The position numbers and the translations under genes were made by a program. The notes under the pieces are model-generated. The model saw nothing but the letters and a program-made list of their open reading frames with translations, was not told the origin of the DNA and did no database searches. From the NCBI GenBank assembly GCA_029378245.1, contig JARKIF010000052.1, positions 62,001 to 126,000 on the forward strand: DNA of 64,000 nucleotides, given 5' to 3'. This DNA comes from Roridomyces roridus. Taxonomy: Eukaryota; Basidiomycota; Agaricomycetes; Agaricales; Mycenaceae. Of the stretch, positions 1-11,863 are shown one piece after another; the first letter of the stretch is position 1; each line of letters starts with the position of its first letter.

Positions 1-248
1 AGGAGGTGCGTGAGGTTGACAGCGCGGTCGATCTTGGGGAGCTCACTCCTCTGACGCGCTATATGGGGCGCTTGGCGATGATGGGTGGTGAGGTTCGCAG
101 GCAAATCGGGAACCGGTCGACCTTAGTGAGGGTTTTGAAGACGGAGGAGGAGAGGGCGGCGGCGCTGAGAGAGATTTTTGGGATTCATATCGAGCAGGAG
201 AATCTCGAGCATGTCCGCGGTCGGGGAGCCGAGTCGAAGGTGGCATAG
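1..248 (+). CDS. C-terminal fragment, probably arylamine N-acetyltransferase
   Basis: The frame is open from the left edge to a TAG at 246-248, so only the last ~82 residues of a gene are present. The stretch KTEEERAAALREIFGIHIEQ followed by HVRGRGAE resembles the C-terminal end of fungal arylamine N-acetyltransferases, which transfer an acetyl group from acetyl-CoA to arylamines and hydrazines. The catalytic Cys-His-Asp residues would lie upstream, outside the window, so the assignment rests on a weak C-terminal match. No intron is evident in the visible part. Confidence 0.42.
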   Translation, partial: EVREVDSAVDLGELTPLTRYMGRLAMMGGEVRRQIGNRSTLVRVLKTEEERAAALREIFGIHIEQENLEHVRGRGAESKVA

Positions 249-1523
249 CAGAGACAGTGCGTCGGCGTTGTACTTACGAGGCTAGGTTTGATTCGGACAG
301 ACTCGGGTGGGCATTTTCCGAGCAAACGCCTGGGAGCTGAGCACGCCATCGTTGGAGCTCGATTCTGTGCCGCGGGGACATCATCGTTGCATCATACGCA
401 TCGGCTACACCCGTTACTCGCTTCCCATGTTTTTCGATCTGCCTTTCCAGTTTTCAACAGAGAGACTCTGGCCATCGAAGGAGCTGGAGACGAGCAGGGT
501 TGGTACCCGCGTCTCTGGGCCTTCATACCCTTGAAAAAATTGCAGGAAGAAAGAACTCCCGAAGAAGCTCGAGAAGCGGGAAGGGAGAAGTGCATAATTT
601 AGGCTTCAGACTGATGTGGCAACCGTCGCTCGTACGTATGAGAAGCTTTTGATAGAAGTGAGAACCGTGCGGCGGATCGGTGCACTGGAATCTTCAGCCC
701 AACGTCTTTCTTGCTTCTTTCTACCTATTGGAAAGGGTAAACTACGATGAAATGGCCTCTGCTCGAGTTTTCTGTTAAATTTGGTGCAAGATTCGAACGT
801 TTGTCCAGTGACCTGGTCCGTGCGTGGGGCATCATGCTTCTCGACCACTTTTTAGAGATTTAGTCATTAATTTCCAGGTACCGCGCGCGCATGCAAAAAT
901 CCCTGACGGTGACACCGAAGCCGCACATCTGACATCTGCTCATCCGCGACGATTTTCAGTCCGAGGCAACGCTGGTGAATATGCGCGCAGCCCATGATGA
1001 TACGAGGCCTGTTTTCGTCCTCGGACGCAAGAAAATAAGCTCGAAGAAGAGTTCAGAGTGCCATCAAAAAAAAGTGGCCCGATGTTTTTGTTATTTTTTT
1101 GCGACTTTGCGGAGATTGAAACGCCTCTTGTTCTCGACCACCATCTTCCATACCTCTCGCACACGTCCTCACTCCCCTCGTCCCTCCAGCTTTTTTTTTT
1201 CGCTCGCTTCCATCGGCACTTCGGTCCGACCTGTCCAGTTCCGGTGCTTCTAGAAGAAAGAAGACGCGTCCTAGTTCGTCTCCCAAATGTCACTGATAAA
1301 TTGTCACGCTGTTTCAGGGATATAAGCCTAGGATTTCTGTCCGGGCTCCTTCCGGCTCCTTCCCTCCCCCCTTCCACCACCCCATAACTTTGCCTCTTTG
1401 ACTACGCTGCACGCCACTTATTCTTAACAACATTATAGCTATTACACGTCCGGCTTCGAGTTACGGTACATCCTTTCCCTCATAGACTCGCTCTCCCTTG
1501 CTATCTTTTCGAGCATTCCTATC
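249..1523. other. Intergenic region, promoter side of the RRM gene
   Basis: No open frame here has convincing protein character. The last ~400 bases are very pyrimidine-rich (C/T tracts near 1165-1210 and 1340-1385, and CT-rich text up to the ATG at 1524), which is common in front of highly expressed basidiomycete genes. No TATA box was found. Confidence 0.5.
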
Positions 1524-4500
1524 ATGGCACAGTCCAATCCATCTCCAGTTTCGTCTGCATCTCCTGCGACTATATCATCTCCGCGCGCACCTCCAACGCC
1601 GCCGCCCGAGTCAGATTCACGTTCCGCTCAGTCTCCTTCTTCTCCTTGCATCATAGCTTCAGACTTTCCTCCCATTTCACCTACAACAGTCTCCGCATCG
1701 TCTTCTCCATCCCAATCTACTATAACAACGTTTCCGAGCAGCGGCCATCCCACATTTGCTTCCGTCGTTACATCCTCATCGCTTCCCACTTCCGTCTCGT
1801 CCCCTGCATGGTTCCCGCCGTTCGACGCAGAACAAGGGCCAACTTCACCTCTTCTCGTCGCGTCTTCCACTTCTGCTACGCTCGTCGATTCCGCGGACGA
1901 TGGCGATGGTTGCTCGTCACCCAAATCTCCTCCGACCAAAACGCTCGAATTCGAGGTTGAGATTACGCAGCAGCCTGTCGAGGTCGAGGACGGCGAGATT
2001 GTCGATATTATGGGCGATCTTACTCTGCAAGCCCAAGGTATGTTTTGCGTCCTTTTCTCGTTGCGCTTGGTGCGATTGACGTGACAGACAACTCTGCACT
2101 CGTCCTCGATGACTCGCCCATCCTTCCCTCGCAAAAGCCGATCACGCCGAAACGTTCTCCAAGCCCACCCCGCGCTCCATCACGTCCGACGATTCCTCTC
2201 CCGCCCGTCGACGACGACGACCTGCAGCCGCCTCGTGCACAAATCATTGCCTCGCCTCCACGTACCAAGATCGTTTCCTCGCCTTCTCGCTTGCACACCG
2301 TTTCCTCACCGTCTCGTGCACCGATCTCGCCCTCACGTCAGCGGCAGGAATCTGCGTCTGCACACCTCCAAACGCAAATTCCCGTGCAGGTCGCGACCGC
2401 GGAGTCCAAGCAGCTCCCTGCTCCCGCCGATCCCAAGCATGCGTATACGCCGGACAGCGAGAAGACGCCCAATGTGTACATCAACGGTCTCCCGCCCAAC
2501 TTCCCCGAGGACCAGCTCTTTGCTCTCGCGGCGCCTTTTGGGACGGTGCGCAGCGTGCGGACTTTTACGAGACACGTTGGGGACACGGAGACGGGGTATG
2601 GATTTGTCTTGTAAGTCTTCCTTCTTCGCTGTCATCTTGGCTTGCTTGCTTCCTTTCTACGAACGAATTCAAACTGACGTCCCGACCCAGGTTCGAGAAC
2701 GTCGCCTGCGCAGAGAAGTGCATCAACTCCCTCCGCCGCTATCGCAACCTGCATCCTACGTTCTCCAAGGTGATTTCTCCTGCCCGTCCTCTCACTCTCA
2801 TGCTCACGTGCAGTTTAGCAGGTCCACAAGATCCCCGGGACGATGTACGCTCCTCCTCGCACCACCGCTGGTGCATCCGACGCTGTTCATGGTGCAGCTG
2901 CAGCCTCTTCCGACGGTGGAGGAACCTCGTCGCTCGCAGGTTGGGAGCAGGAGAGTGCTGGGGACGCCTCGGCGGATTCGACGTTCAAGGCCAAGATGGA
3001 ACGGCTTTCGGACAAGGGGAGCACGAATCTGTACATCGAGGGGTGCGTTTTCTTCTCATGGTGCACGACCGACGTATTGACTTGACGCGATTCAGGCTTC
3101 CGCTTAGTGTTGACGATGCTGTGAGTTGTACTCCTTTTTTCTATTGATTTATTTTGACGCCGTTTCAGAGTCTCGCCGCGCTCGTTTCTCCCTACTCGAT
3201 TCGAAGCAGCCGTTTCTTCCAGACCAAGTTGAGCACTCCGCCGCGGATTATCGCTTTTGTTCGGTTGGAGACTCGCTCGGCTGCGGAGGAAATTATTGAA
3301 CGGTTGCATGGGCGGATGGTGCGGGGTTGGAACGATCCCGGGAGCAGGATTTCGGTGCGGTTTGCGGATACGAGCGAGCAGCGGGAGTTGAGGGTGCGTT
3401 TTAATGTTTGCATTTTCTTTTCTCGCGTACTCATCAGATCCAACAGCGTCAAGAACGACTTGCACGCGAAGGCGACCACGCTGGAAACCAACTTAGTATC
3501 GCGCATGCCACGCTCCTCAATCTTCGCGGTAAAGAACTCAACCACAATCAGCCGACGATGGCGCTCGACTACGAAGCCAACTATAGCCGCAACAACTTCC
3601 CGTCCGACGTCGGCTACCCACAGAACGATTTTGAAGTCGACTACTCCCGCATTCCTGCCCGTTACCCGTCCGGCTCCAACCAGTACGATTATGCCTCGCA
3701 GCAGCAGCTCCCCGTGCACTCTCAACGCATGAACCCTGCCATGGCTTCCCTGCTCCAGTCTCTTCAAGCGAGCGCCACGCGCCCTCACGAACGCGAGGCG
3801 TATACGCAGCAGGAGTACCGTTCTCTCCAGCAACAACAGCAGCTCGCCGCCCTTTCCCTTGCTACCAACCCCGGACGCTCGTACGGCCCACAAGGACTCG
3901 GACTCTCGTCTGCTCAGCACGCAGCTCACGGGGGCTACACGCCTACGGAGGAGTTTATTCTGCGTGCACGTTCCAACTCGTTGCCTCTGGCTCCAGGTGG
4001 AAAGCGTCGGCCGACGGCGCTTGATCTAAGCCAGGCGCAGCTCCATCGCGAACAGCACGAGATGGACATAGATCGGGCTGCAGCGGCTGGTGCCAACATT
4101 GGAGTGGGCGTACGAGGATATCGAGCGCAGGCTGCGATGCTTTCCTTCCCGCACCAGCAGCAGCACGAGATGAGCGAAGAAGATTTCCACGCGGCCACGT
4201 CGATTCCGCACCAATTGCAGCTCCGTCCTCAGCAACAACAACAACAATTCGACTTGCCACATTCTCTCCATCCACAGCAGCGCATTTCTCAGCAGCAGCA
4301 GCAACAACCGCGTGGTCCGAGCCAGACGCGCGACTTTGGACGTAACTTGAATCAGCAGCAGCATCACTACCAGCGCGGTATTCCTGCATCCAGAAACATG
4401 AACCACAACCACATTAACAGCAACGGCGCCGATAGCACGTCCAATGGTATTTATGAACAACAACAACAACGCACCACCGCCCAGAGAGGCTTGAACAACA

Positions 4501-4748
4501 CGCACCGTAACGGTGCCAGCAATGGCTATAACAGCTCCCACACCCACTCGCATTCGCAACACAGCATGTATTCGCCTGACGAGCAACCATCCCCGCCGCT
4601 CGTATCGCCTGCGCTGACCTACTCGTCGCGCTCGTCGGCGTCGGCCGTCTTTAGCCCGACGACGCCCTTTTTTAACACGTTTGACGAGGAGGAGGCGTTC
4701 CGCGCTACGCCGGGGAAGAAGATGAACGCACGCACTTCTACGAGATGA
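1524..4748 (+). CDS. RNA-binding protein with two RRM domains and a Gln-rich tail (RBMS/MSSP-like)
   Basis: Seven exons fit with canonical GT-AG introns and an unbroken frame: 1524-2037, 2088-2610, 2691-2769, 2822-3042, 3096-3120, 3169-3393 and 3438-4748, giving 965 residues. The first ~290 residues are Ser/Pro-rich and disordered. RRM1 starts near residue 299 (NVYINGLPPN, later GYGFVLFENV as RNP1) and RRM2 near residue 439 (TNLYIEGLPL, later IIAFVRLET). FSKVHKIPGTMY between them resembles the linker of the single-strand-binding RBMS/MSSP family. The last ~430 residues are rich in Gln, His and Asn with several CAG/CAA runs. The likely role is mRNA or single-stranded nucleic acid binding in post-transcriptional control. 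Exon 5 is only 25 nt, but the phases agree on both sides. Confidence 0.85.
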
Positions 4749-4837
4749 ATGAATTGTTAAAACTCGACTTTTTTGCGATGAAATGTTTCCGCACTAGCAA
4801 ATTCTGTATTCGAAATTACATAAATAAATAATTGTGT

Positions 4838-7800
4838 TTAGTCGTATCCACCCGTTGAAAGCGAAGGCGGCAACGCGTTCTTGCCGTTGCCACACTGCAC
4901 ATTGATGTCGTCCGTCACCTCCAACTCGACCGTCGATCCAGAAGTAAAGACATCCCACTCCAAGTAACAACTCGACTTGTATGGCTTGCCGTTGACTTTT
5001 ACGCTCTGTAGGACGTCAACCTCTGTCATAATACATACATAAACCTAGGAATGTATACTACTCACCTTGACGAACACAGTCCCACCAGTCCCATTCGCAG
5101 GATTAGCCACAAAGTTAATCGTCTTGATCGTCGTCGTCGTCTTGAACAAGGGATTATAGAACGAGATCCGGGGAAAGTACGGCGAGGAGAGTAAGAACTG
5201 CTTCGTTGCGGGGAGAGGGTACAACCCCGCCAGGTAAAATATCACGTAGCTCGCCATGGCGCCTGTAACATCGGTGTTTTAGCAAGCAAGCAAGTGGAGA
5301 AGACACGGAGGGAGGACTTGCCAGAGTCTGTAGAAGAGAGGTAAGTTAGATCTAGGTATGGAAGGAAGAGGAAGAGGAGCGTACCGTCGTTCCCAGGAAG
5401 TCCGCTTAGTGATGTATTGAACCACGTCGCGATGACCTGTCTCAAGCGCTGTGTGCTCAGCCCCGGTGCGTTGGCGTAATGATACATGAAGGGTATCTGC
5501 TGCGATGGCTCGTCCGTGGAATCAAAGTAATTCTAACGGGCTCTGGTCAGTACGAGTTCAATTTTAGCTGAGTGGTGTGGTTCTGACCTGGTCAAAGATC
5601 CAATTCAACCGCTCGATAAACCGCTCGTTACCACCTTGCAACTCAATCAAGTTGGCCGTATCCTGCGGGACGTACTACGGCAGTCGTCAGTTACATACAA
5701 CCTCCAAGGCACTTCGAAAGTACCTGGGAATACTACATCGAATGCTAAGCTTCGAAATACCCAGAACGGCAAAGGCTTACAACAATGGGCGACGACTCGT
5801 AGAAACCATCACGTCGAATAGCGTTTAAGAAGCACGTAGCCTTTGTAGGGTCGTTGACACTACAGTGGCGCGGGTCGGTGTAATTCCACGTCCCGTTGGC
5901 GAATCGGGGCTGGAAGAATCCGGCGATTTGAACGTCGGTTACATCCGGGACGGTGATGTTGGGGTTCCACGAATTGTGATAATTTTGCGCCCGCGAGACG
6001 TACTAGAAGTAGAACCCATGGGATTAAATCAACCTTTTAAAGCCAGACAGACCATCGTACGCACTTTCTTAGCATCTGCCTTTTTGCCGAGGATCTTGGC
6101 TACTTGCGAAATCGAGAAATCATCGAACGCATACTAAAGACAAAGTTAGCCGTTCAGCGTTCAAGAGTAAACTAAAGTGAAAGAGGCAACCCAAGTACTT
6201 ACTTCAAGCGCCCGTGAAACCTGTTTGGTATTCGCCCCACCGGGGTACGTCGTATCGGACGGTATGTAACCTAAAGCCTTCCATACATCCGCCTGCCTTC
6301 CTTGGATATTCCAATTCTCTGGTGTATTCTCGGCATCGGCGAGCAGCGCGTTGTACAGGTCGTCTGCTGAGACACCGAGGGCCGAGGCGTGGTCCGAGAA
6401 TCTTGGGGAGAGTCAATATTGGCATCACTGTGAGAGGAGTAGAGAGACGCACTTGACGAAGAATTCCGCGAGGATGGGGTCGCCGTCTGTATGACTTGAG
6501 TCCCTACGAGTCGCGAGTCAACCTAAAGACGTACTGCTCCCGCCTTGAATGAACCTCCAGTCAAGAAATTAGATCAATTCAACGCATGCACGACCTGAAC
6601 TTACTGAGGCTGCCCAGCTTCCCTGGCTTCGGGTAACCATCCTGTTTCGAGGTCCTGTCATTTGACGCGAAGCAGAATAAGACCTTGCCCACCTTCGTGT
6701 TTCTGAATATCGATCATCCCGCGTACGATGCGTGCAAAGTTCTCTGGGTCGTGGAGGGACATGAGCGGGAAGAGTGTCCTGTATGTGTCCCCTACGCCAC
6801 TTGACGAGGCCTGTAATAAACGGACAAGAAAGACACATACAGTTGCAGTAAAACGCGTCATAATAGGGTTCTGAGGATTTCCAGCCTGGATTCTCTCCCG
6901 TATCTGGTAGGGTCAACATCAGCACAAAACAATAGGAAAGAAGGACGTACAATCCCCAGGAACGATATGCGTCCTATACAACGAGGAATACAACAACTCG
7001 ACCATCTCCGCGTCCACACCCTCTGTATCCACATCCACGCGGCTGAGGATATCTCGCCACTGGCCCTCCGCGTCACTCACAACTCGGTCAAAATCGAAAT
7101 CATCGATTTCAGACTCTGCGTTCGTGCACGCTTGGGCGGTGGAGATGAGTGAGATGCCGACGCGTGCGAGAATGGTGCTGGGCCCGCCGTTGGGGTTGGG
7201 TGGGAAGGAGAGGAGGCCGCCGTGTTCGGAACCATAGCCTGCACGTGTTGAGCTGGACGATAATTTAAATGAGAGACGACGCACTGTAATAATGCTGCGC
7301 CAAATCCACGCCATTCTTATCGGGGTAGTTGATCTTGTACGGACCCCACTCCGTCGGACCCTTGAATGAATATCCCTCGCCCTGGAAGTCGACACACGTG
7401 TAGGCGTTGTAGCGTCCCGGCCCAAAGGACGTGGCGAAGTTGCCGCTGGCTTTCATGCGCCCCGTCGTATGATCGATATTGAGCGTCGGCATGATGCCGC
7501 TCAACTGCCCGTCGTTGGTCACGTCCAGTAGAATCCGAGGTGTCGTAGAGTTGGCGGGGAAGGTGTACCGGTGCAGACCAGTACGGCGCGTAGCAGCGAG
7601 CTCGACGCGGACTGCGGTTGACTACATACATGAATGAATAATCCACACATATCTCGCAGACGCACCAAATTAGTCGAAAAGTAACCCGGAGAAGCAAAGT
7701 CATCCGGCGTCCCATCAGGCAAGATGTTGCGCAGCGTTTTGCGCGAGGTGATGGTAGTGAGACACTGTTCGAACGCGAAACACTCGGGAATGGGGAACAG

Positions 7801-8179
7801 TTTAAAGTTGGAGAGCGGGACTGCCTGCAAATCGTTGGACGCAAGAGACAAATCAGCATGGGCACTCACCCCGCCTGTGCCAGACTGATGCAGCTGCGAA
7901 AACCCGGTAACATTAAACTCTGGCCTTGGATCGTACCCCGCAAACTTGTCGACTCGTGAGCCCGCGCGCCGTCAAGGTACATGTACGTACATTATTCCCA
8001 TCCGTGTCCATCCCGACTTTGACCATTCCATGCGGAACTGTCGCGCCCGGAAACACATTCCCGCCGTTGAGCGTCCCGATGAAGAGGTTGACGTGGCTGA
8101 GGGGGTCGGTGATATTGGCGCCTTCGACGGCGACGGCGATGGCTGCCAGTACACCCGCGAGTGGAAGAACCTGCTGCAT
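4838..8179 (-). CDS. Secreted GH92 alpha-1,2-mannosidase
   Basis: The start at 8179 gives a hydrophobic signal peptide (MQQVLPLAGVLAAIAVAVEG). This is followed by VNLFIGTLNGGNVFPGATVP and HGMVKVGMDTDGNN, the N-terminal signature of glycoside hydrolase family 92. Further family blocks in order are PGRYNAYTCVDFQGEGYSFK, SEPYYDAFYCN, DTYRTLFPLMSLHDP, DGFYESSPIV, YVPQDTANLIELQGGNERF and the C-terminal half ending GGYD with a stop at 4838. GH92 enzymes are calcium-dependent exo-mannosidases that trim alpha-mannose from N-glycans and fungal mannoproteins. The gene is split by more than ten introns of about 50-70 nt, and one exon appears to be only 9 nt (5724-5732). The signal peptide implies secretion. 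It does not form an operon-like unit with its neighbours. Confidence 0.85.
5724..5732 (-). other. Proposed 9-nt micro-exon of the GH92 gene (Tyr-Ser-Gln)
   Basis: Between the exon ending SSPIV and the exon beginning YVPQDT, the minus strand holds TATTCCCAG, preceded by an AG (GATGTAG) and followed by a GT (GTACTTTCG). Splicing it in gives SPIV-YSQ-YVPQDT in frame. Without it the Y-S-Q bridge between the two conserved blocks is missing, although the frame is kept because 9 is a multiple of 3. Confidence 0.55.
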
Positions 8180-8739
8180 GACGGGGTCAATTCAAATTCA
8201 CGACTTCCTGACAGAAGACCTTTTGTACCTCTTGATGGAGAGAGACAAGGAACGCACCAGCTGACCAGCGTTTACGCGACGCGTCATGGTGCACGCGTTG
8301 ATAGGGACCTCCCGGCCCGTGGCGCTTGATGGCGCTGATGGCGGCTTTAGACTGGTAGGCCCTTGATAAGAGAATACACAGGCAGACTTCCTTTTGGCGA
8401 TTTACAGCTTTGCCAATGCACCTCCGCCCCAGCAGTCGTCAACACAATAGCCCGAAAATAGACCGGCGTACCAGTCTGCCACAATGGGATCGATCATCCA
8501 TTGATTGATGCGGTGCCCAGGTTTCCCATGGTTCACTTCCATTCGCACGAAGCTCGAAAAGCGGATCGAATTCCGTTTAATACTCCTACCTGACAGGCTG
8601 AATGAGGGAGAAGCCTTTATTTATGGTGTGCGGCGTGACTCTCGCCGCGTATTCCGATACAAAAGGGCCAAGTATAATTATTTCAAGTACGACAGACAGA
8701 CAACAAAATACAACCATAGAATAGTAGAGCCGCGCTATC
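8180..8739. other. Intergenic region upstream of the GH92 gene
   Basis: This 560-base stretch lies between the GH92 start and the arrestin-like stop, both on the minus strand. It must hold the GH92 promoter and the arrestin-like terminator. No open frame, TATA box or repeat was recognised. Confidence 0.4.
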
Positions 8740-10102
8740 TCAATCAGGCTCCCCAACAACCAATCTCACACTCTGCGAAAGTCGCACCCGGGCGTACGAT
8801 TGGGAGCGAGATCGTGACTTGTAGCCAGCGGGGCTCAGTTCGACCAGAATAAAGTCCTGCGCTTGGACACTCCCTGCGTTGAACGAGCCCACCTCCCCAC
8901 GGCCAGTATCCAGATTCAAGTCACCCGCCCAGTCAAAAGTCGACACGCCGGGGGTGAGGGTTATGTTGGGAGTGAGGATAGTGCTCCCGAGGGTGTACTG
9001 GCACGCCTCGTCTTTGCCGTTGATTTGAAGCAGAAGCTGCCGCACGACACTTGCTTGGACTTGCGCCTCACAAACTTGTGAGGTCGCACTCGAAGCAATG
9101 AATTCGCGCAGAGAGAGCGGATCCCCTGCCAGTTGGACGTGGATCGGAATCGGTTCGGTGAGGGAGAGGACTCCAGAGGAGGGTGTGAAGAGATGTATGT
9201 CGATGGCGGTAGTTTGTGGCGCTGGCAGCTGACGGCGTGCAGCGGGCATCGTGGGGTGCGTTGTGGTACAGGTTCGACGCCATTGGTCTGGCATATACAT
9301 GGGATGGGCGTTGGCGGTATTTTGGATGCCTGGAGCAGGCTGGCCTGGTGCGTACCTGAGCAGCACGGTCGTTCTAGAGAAATATCATCCTAAGCTTTCG
9401 GCCGGAAATTAAGTGGAGACGCACGCGTTCGTTCGTAGAAATGCAGGCTGTGGAATTTTACTCCGACCACGCCCTCGAGTGACTGCGACCGATAGCGTGT
9501 ATGTAATTTTCACATACGTTCCGCCCATGACGGAGAAAGTCATGTTATACGAGGGCGGGAGTCGGAGGGTCCTTCCGTCAAGATCGAATTGCGCCGGGAG
9601 GTCGAGAGAGAAGGGGAGGGTGCTCGGACACACGGCGTCAGATTCCCGCTTGCTTTTGGTTAACCCCCAGAGTGCGTGAGATTCATCGAAGATCTTCTTG
9701 GAGAAGGAGCCGCGCTGGGTGGCTCGAGCCTCGATTTTGCCTTGAAGCTATTCCGGGGGCTTGTCAGCTCATAGCAATACCGAGGGAGAAAGCGGAACGC
9801 ACGCTCAACACGACCTCTGAGACTTTTTCACGCTCCTCCAGTTCCAGAAGCCCGCTCACGGGCACACGAAGACTGTAGGTCGGGAAGTCTGCGTGGGGAT
9901 CTTGGTTCGTGAGTACGAGGGAGTCTCGGCCGAATTTGCGGATGATCGTCCCGCTGAATTTGGAATATCGGGGAGTTTGGTCGAGGAGGAGCTCGGAGGA
10001 GGAGGCTGAGGGGAAGTAGGTGGGCAGGGGTCCCGAAGGGGTGTAGGATGGTGGTTGCGGGGAGAAGAGCGTGGAGCTGGAGCTGGTGCCTCCGATGGAC
10101 AT
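8740..10102 (-). CDS. Arrestin-like N-terminal domain protein
   Basis: The protein starts MSIGGTSSSSTLFSPQPPSY at 10102. The first exon holds a Pro/Ser-rich stretch and then RYSKFSGTIIRKFGRDSLVL and VSGLLELEEREKVSEVVLSV, which match the first beta-sandwich strands of the arrestin fold. The second part (around 9633-9409) has CPSTLPFSLDLPAQFD, LPPSYNMTFSV and YVKITYTLSVAVTR, typical of basidiomycete arrestin-like proteins. The third (9366-8740) has LTEPIPIHVQLAGD and ends LSQSVRLVVGEPD. Fungal arrestin-like proteins are usually adaptors that bring ubiquitin ligases to plasma-membrane transporters; that role is inferred from the fold. No PPxY motif was noted. Introns lie near 9700-9764 and 9366-9409. 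Confidence 0.7.
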
Positions 10103-10154
10103 GGAATTTTGGACTTGGTATGGAGACGGGAGGTTTCAAGAGGGCGCAGTCGAG

Positions 10155-10553
10155 TCAGGCCGCAGGCGCCTCAGCCCGGAACTCTGGCGTCTCGCTCAGC
10201 CATGCCTGCTTGGTCACCGCGGCCCGTATTGCCACCACAGCTTTAGGCTGCTCCATGCGCTGAAGGGCCACCACTCGCGCTCGGACACGAGGCTCGATAC
10301 GTTCCGCATAGAACTTGCGTGAATAGTAGTTGACGATTCGCGGTTTGGGGGGGGTGGGAGGATTGAGCTCGGGTTTGTTGAACATCTCCCTGAAGATGAG
10401 CTGTTTTTTGCTGCGTCGCTTGCTCTGACCGTATTGTGCATTAAACCAGGTGCGTATCTTCTTTTGGCAGGTCAATCTTCTGAATGCTATTCGAGTAAAG
10501 CACATACCTTGCGGGCCGCCTTGAAGTACTCCGCTCTGCGCTCTGTCTTTATC
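10155..10553 (-). CDS. 3' part of a basidiomycete-specific gene with a WFN motif, possibly degenerate
   Basis: A plausible splice joins KTERRAEYFKAARK to KIRTWFNAQYGQSKRRSKK across a GTATGT...AAAAG intron (about 10460-10505). The frame then runs to a stop at 10155, ending PEFRAEAPAA. A basic K/R-x-W-F-N segment followed by a Lys/Arg run and a Pro-rich stretch occurs in a dispersed, often fragmented family of Agaricomycete proteins that I recognise only as uncharacterised. The N-terminal exons could not be assembled: the region 10590-10900 needs tiny exons or has decayed. This may be a pseudogene. Confidence 0.35.
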   Translation of the reverse strand, partial: DKDRAQSGVLQGGPQGMCFTRIAFRRLTCQKKIRTWFNAQYGQSKRRSKKQLIFREMFNKPELNPPTPPKPRIVNYYSRKFYAERIEPRVRARVVALQRMEQPKAVVAIRAAVTKQAWLSETPEFRAEAPAA

Positions 10554-10571
10554 GGCTTTTAAAATAGGCAA

Positions 10572-11385
10572 ATGAGACAGACGCTCGGGCTTACCTCACT
10601 GTGGTACAATACAATCGAGTCAGAAATTGACAACTGCGCGATTTGGAATCGCGTACCTGTCCCTGCTGACCTACTGTGCGCTGACTTTCATCGTCTGCGG
10701 CGCAGTTGAAGCGGCTATCCGTCACAAATTGTCAGCCTAAGCTTTGGAAGCGTCGATGTATCATGATAAAAACAAAGAGCGGCATCCTGGACCTTGTTGG
10801 AATCGGACGCGTTTTCGGGGAACCCGGGCAGGACTCGGGCGGACCGGCAACGCACTGCCTCGTCTATGCGCTGGACGGGTAATAGAACACGGTGGAATAC
10901 TATGAGAGATGCGGAATGCCGCAGAACATTAGAGAACGGTTGATTACGAGTCCTAAACCCTTTTAGGACTCGTTCTTGGCATCATCTTTACCCTACATTT
11001 TTCGATCGATTCAATACCATGATGTCATTGAACTTGTCGTTATTTGTGTACACTTCTGTTCCGAATCTGATCAACGATCTCCGAAACCGTTCAACCCACT
11101 CCTTCCTCCGTCCTGCTGCCTCCATTCCTGGATCTTGTCCCTGCATCCCCTCGGGTGAAACTCCCACTTGTTTTAAGTATATTTGACTTGAGTTTTCAAG
11201 AATCAAAGCACTCAGAACGATGGCCGCAATATGGACGTCGGATACCAACTCTCGCTGTCTACACTTCCGCTAAGAGAGCAAGACTACTTATGTCCTCCCT
11301 TGGCTCAGGCTCTCCCTCTCCGGGTCCTGCCATGTTACGGGTTCGGCTCTCCGTCCGTCCACTTCGCAGCTCCGCTGCTATCCTA
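10572..11385. other. Region without a convincing gene
   Basis: It may contain remnants of the 5' exons of the WFN-motif gene on the minus strand (10590-10900). The rest shows no protein-like frame and no recognised RNA gene. It ends at the left copy of the 8-bp target duplication of the MITE that follows. Confidence 0.35.
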
Positions 11386-11393
11386 GCGGCGAT

Positions 11394-11863
11394 CAAGGGG
11401 TACCAAAGATAAGAGTTCAGTACATCACCTCAAATTTTTTATTTCAGCCCAATTGGCTGACCCTCCCCCCCTCTATAAAAGGAAATTTCCTTTTTGGGAT
11501 GCATCAAATCAGCTTATTTGGGGTATTTCAGCCCTCCTGCTTGCTGTAAATGCTTCCAAATGGCTTCTAAGTGCATTCCTTTAGCTCTGGACCCCAAGAT
11601 GGGGGGTTTTACGCAGAAATTCTGAGTTGACAGGGTCCCCTCGTGACCGGAGCACGTGACTATCTGGACACGTGATCAAATCGGGACCATGTACTGAAAA
11701 TTTTGAGAAAGTCCACTGGGACTCTGTTCAGTGGTCTAGCTAAGCAAACAGAGCCTTCCCAGTGTTCTGCAGAAATTTGGTAGAAAACTTTTTTTTCAGC
11801 CCTCGGAGGGACCCCCCCTCCCCCCTCCTATAATAGGCAATTTCTTATCTTTGATACCCCTTG
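11394..11863. mobile_element. 470-bp MITE with 20-bp inverted ends and 8-bp target duplication (hAT-type)
   Basis: The left end is CAAGGGGTACCAAAGATAAG (11394-11413). The right end (11844-11863) is its reverse complement with one mismatch. Directly outside both ends is GCGGCGAT (11386-11393 and 11864-11871), an 8-bp target-site duplication. Ends starting with CA plus an 8-bp duplication point to mobilisation by a hAT-superfamily transposase. There is no coding capacity. Inside are two diverged direct copies of a T-rich/CAGCCC/C-tract/TATAA block (about 11438-11490 and 11790-11843). Confidence 0.8.
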
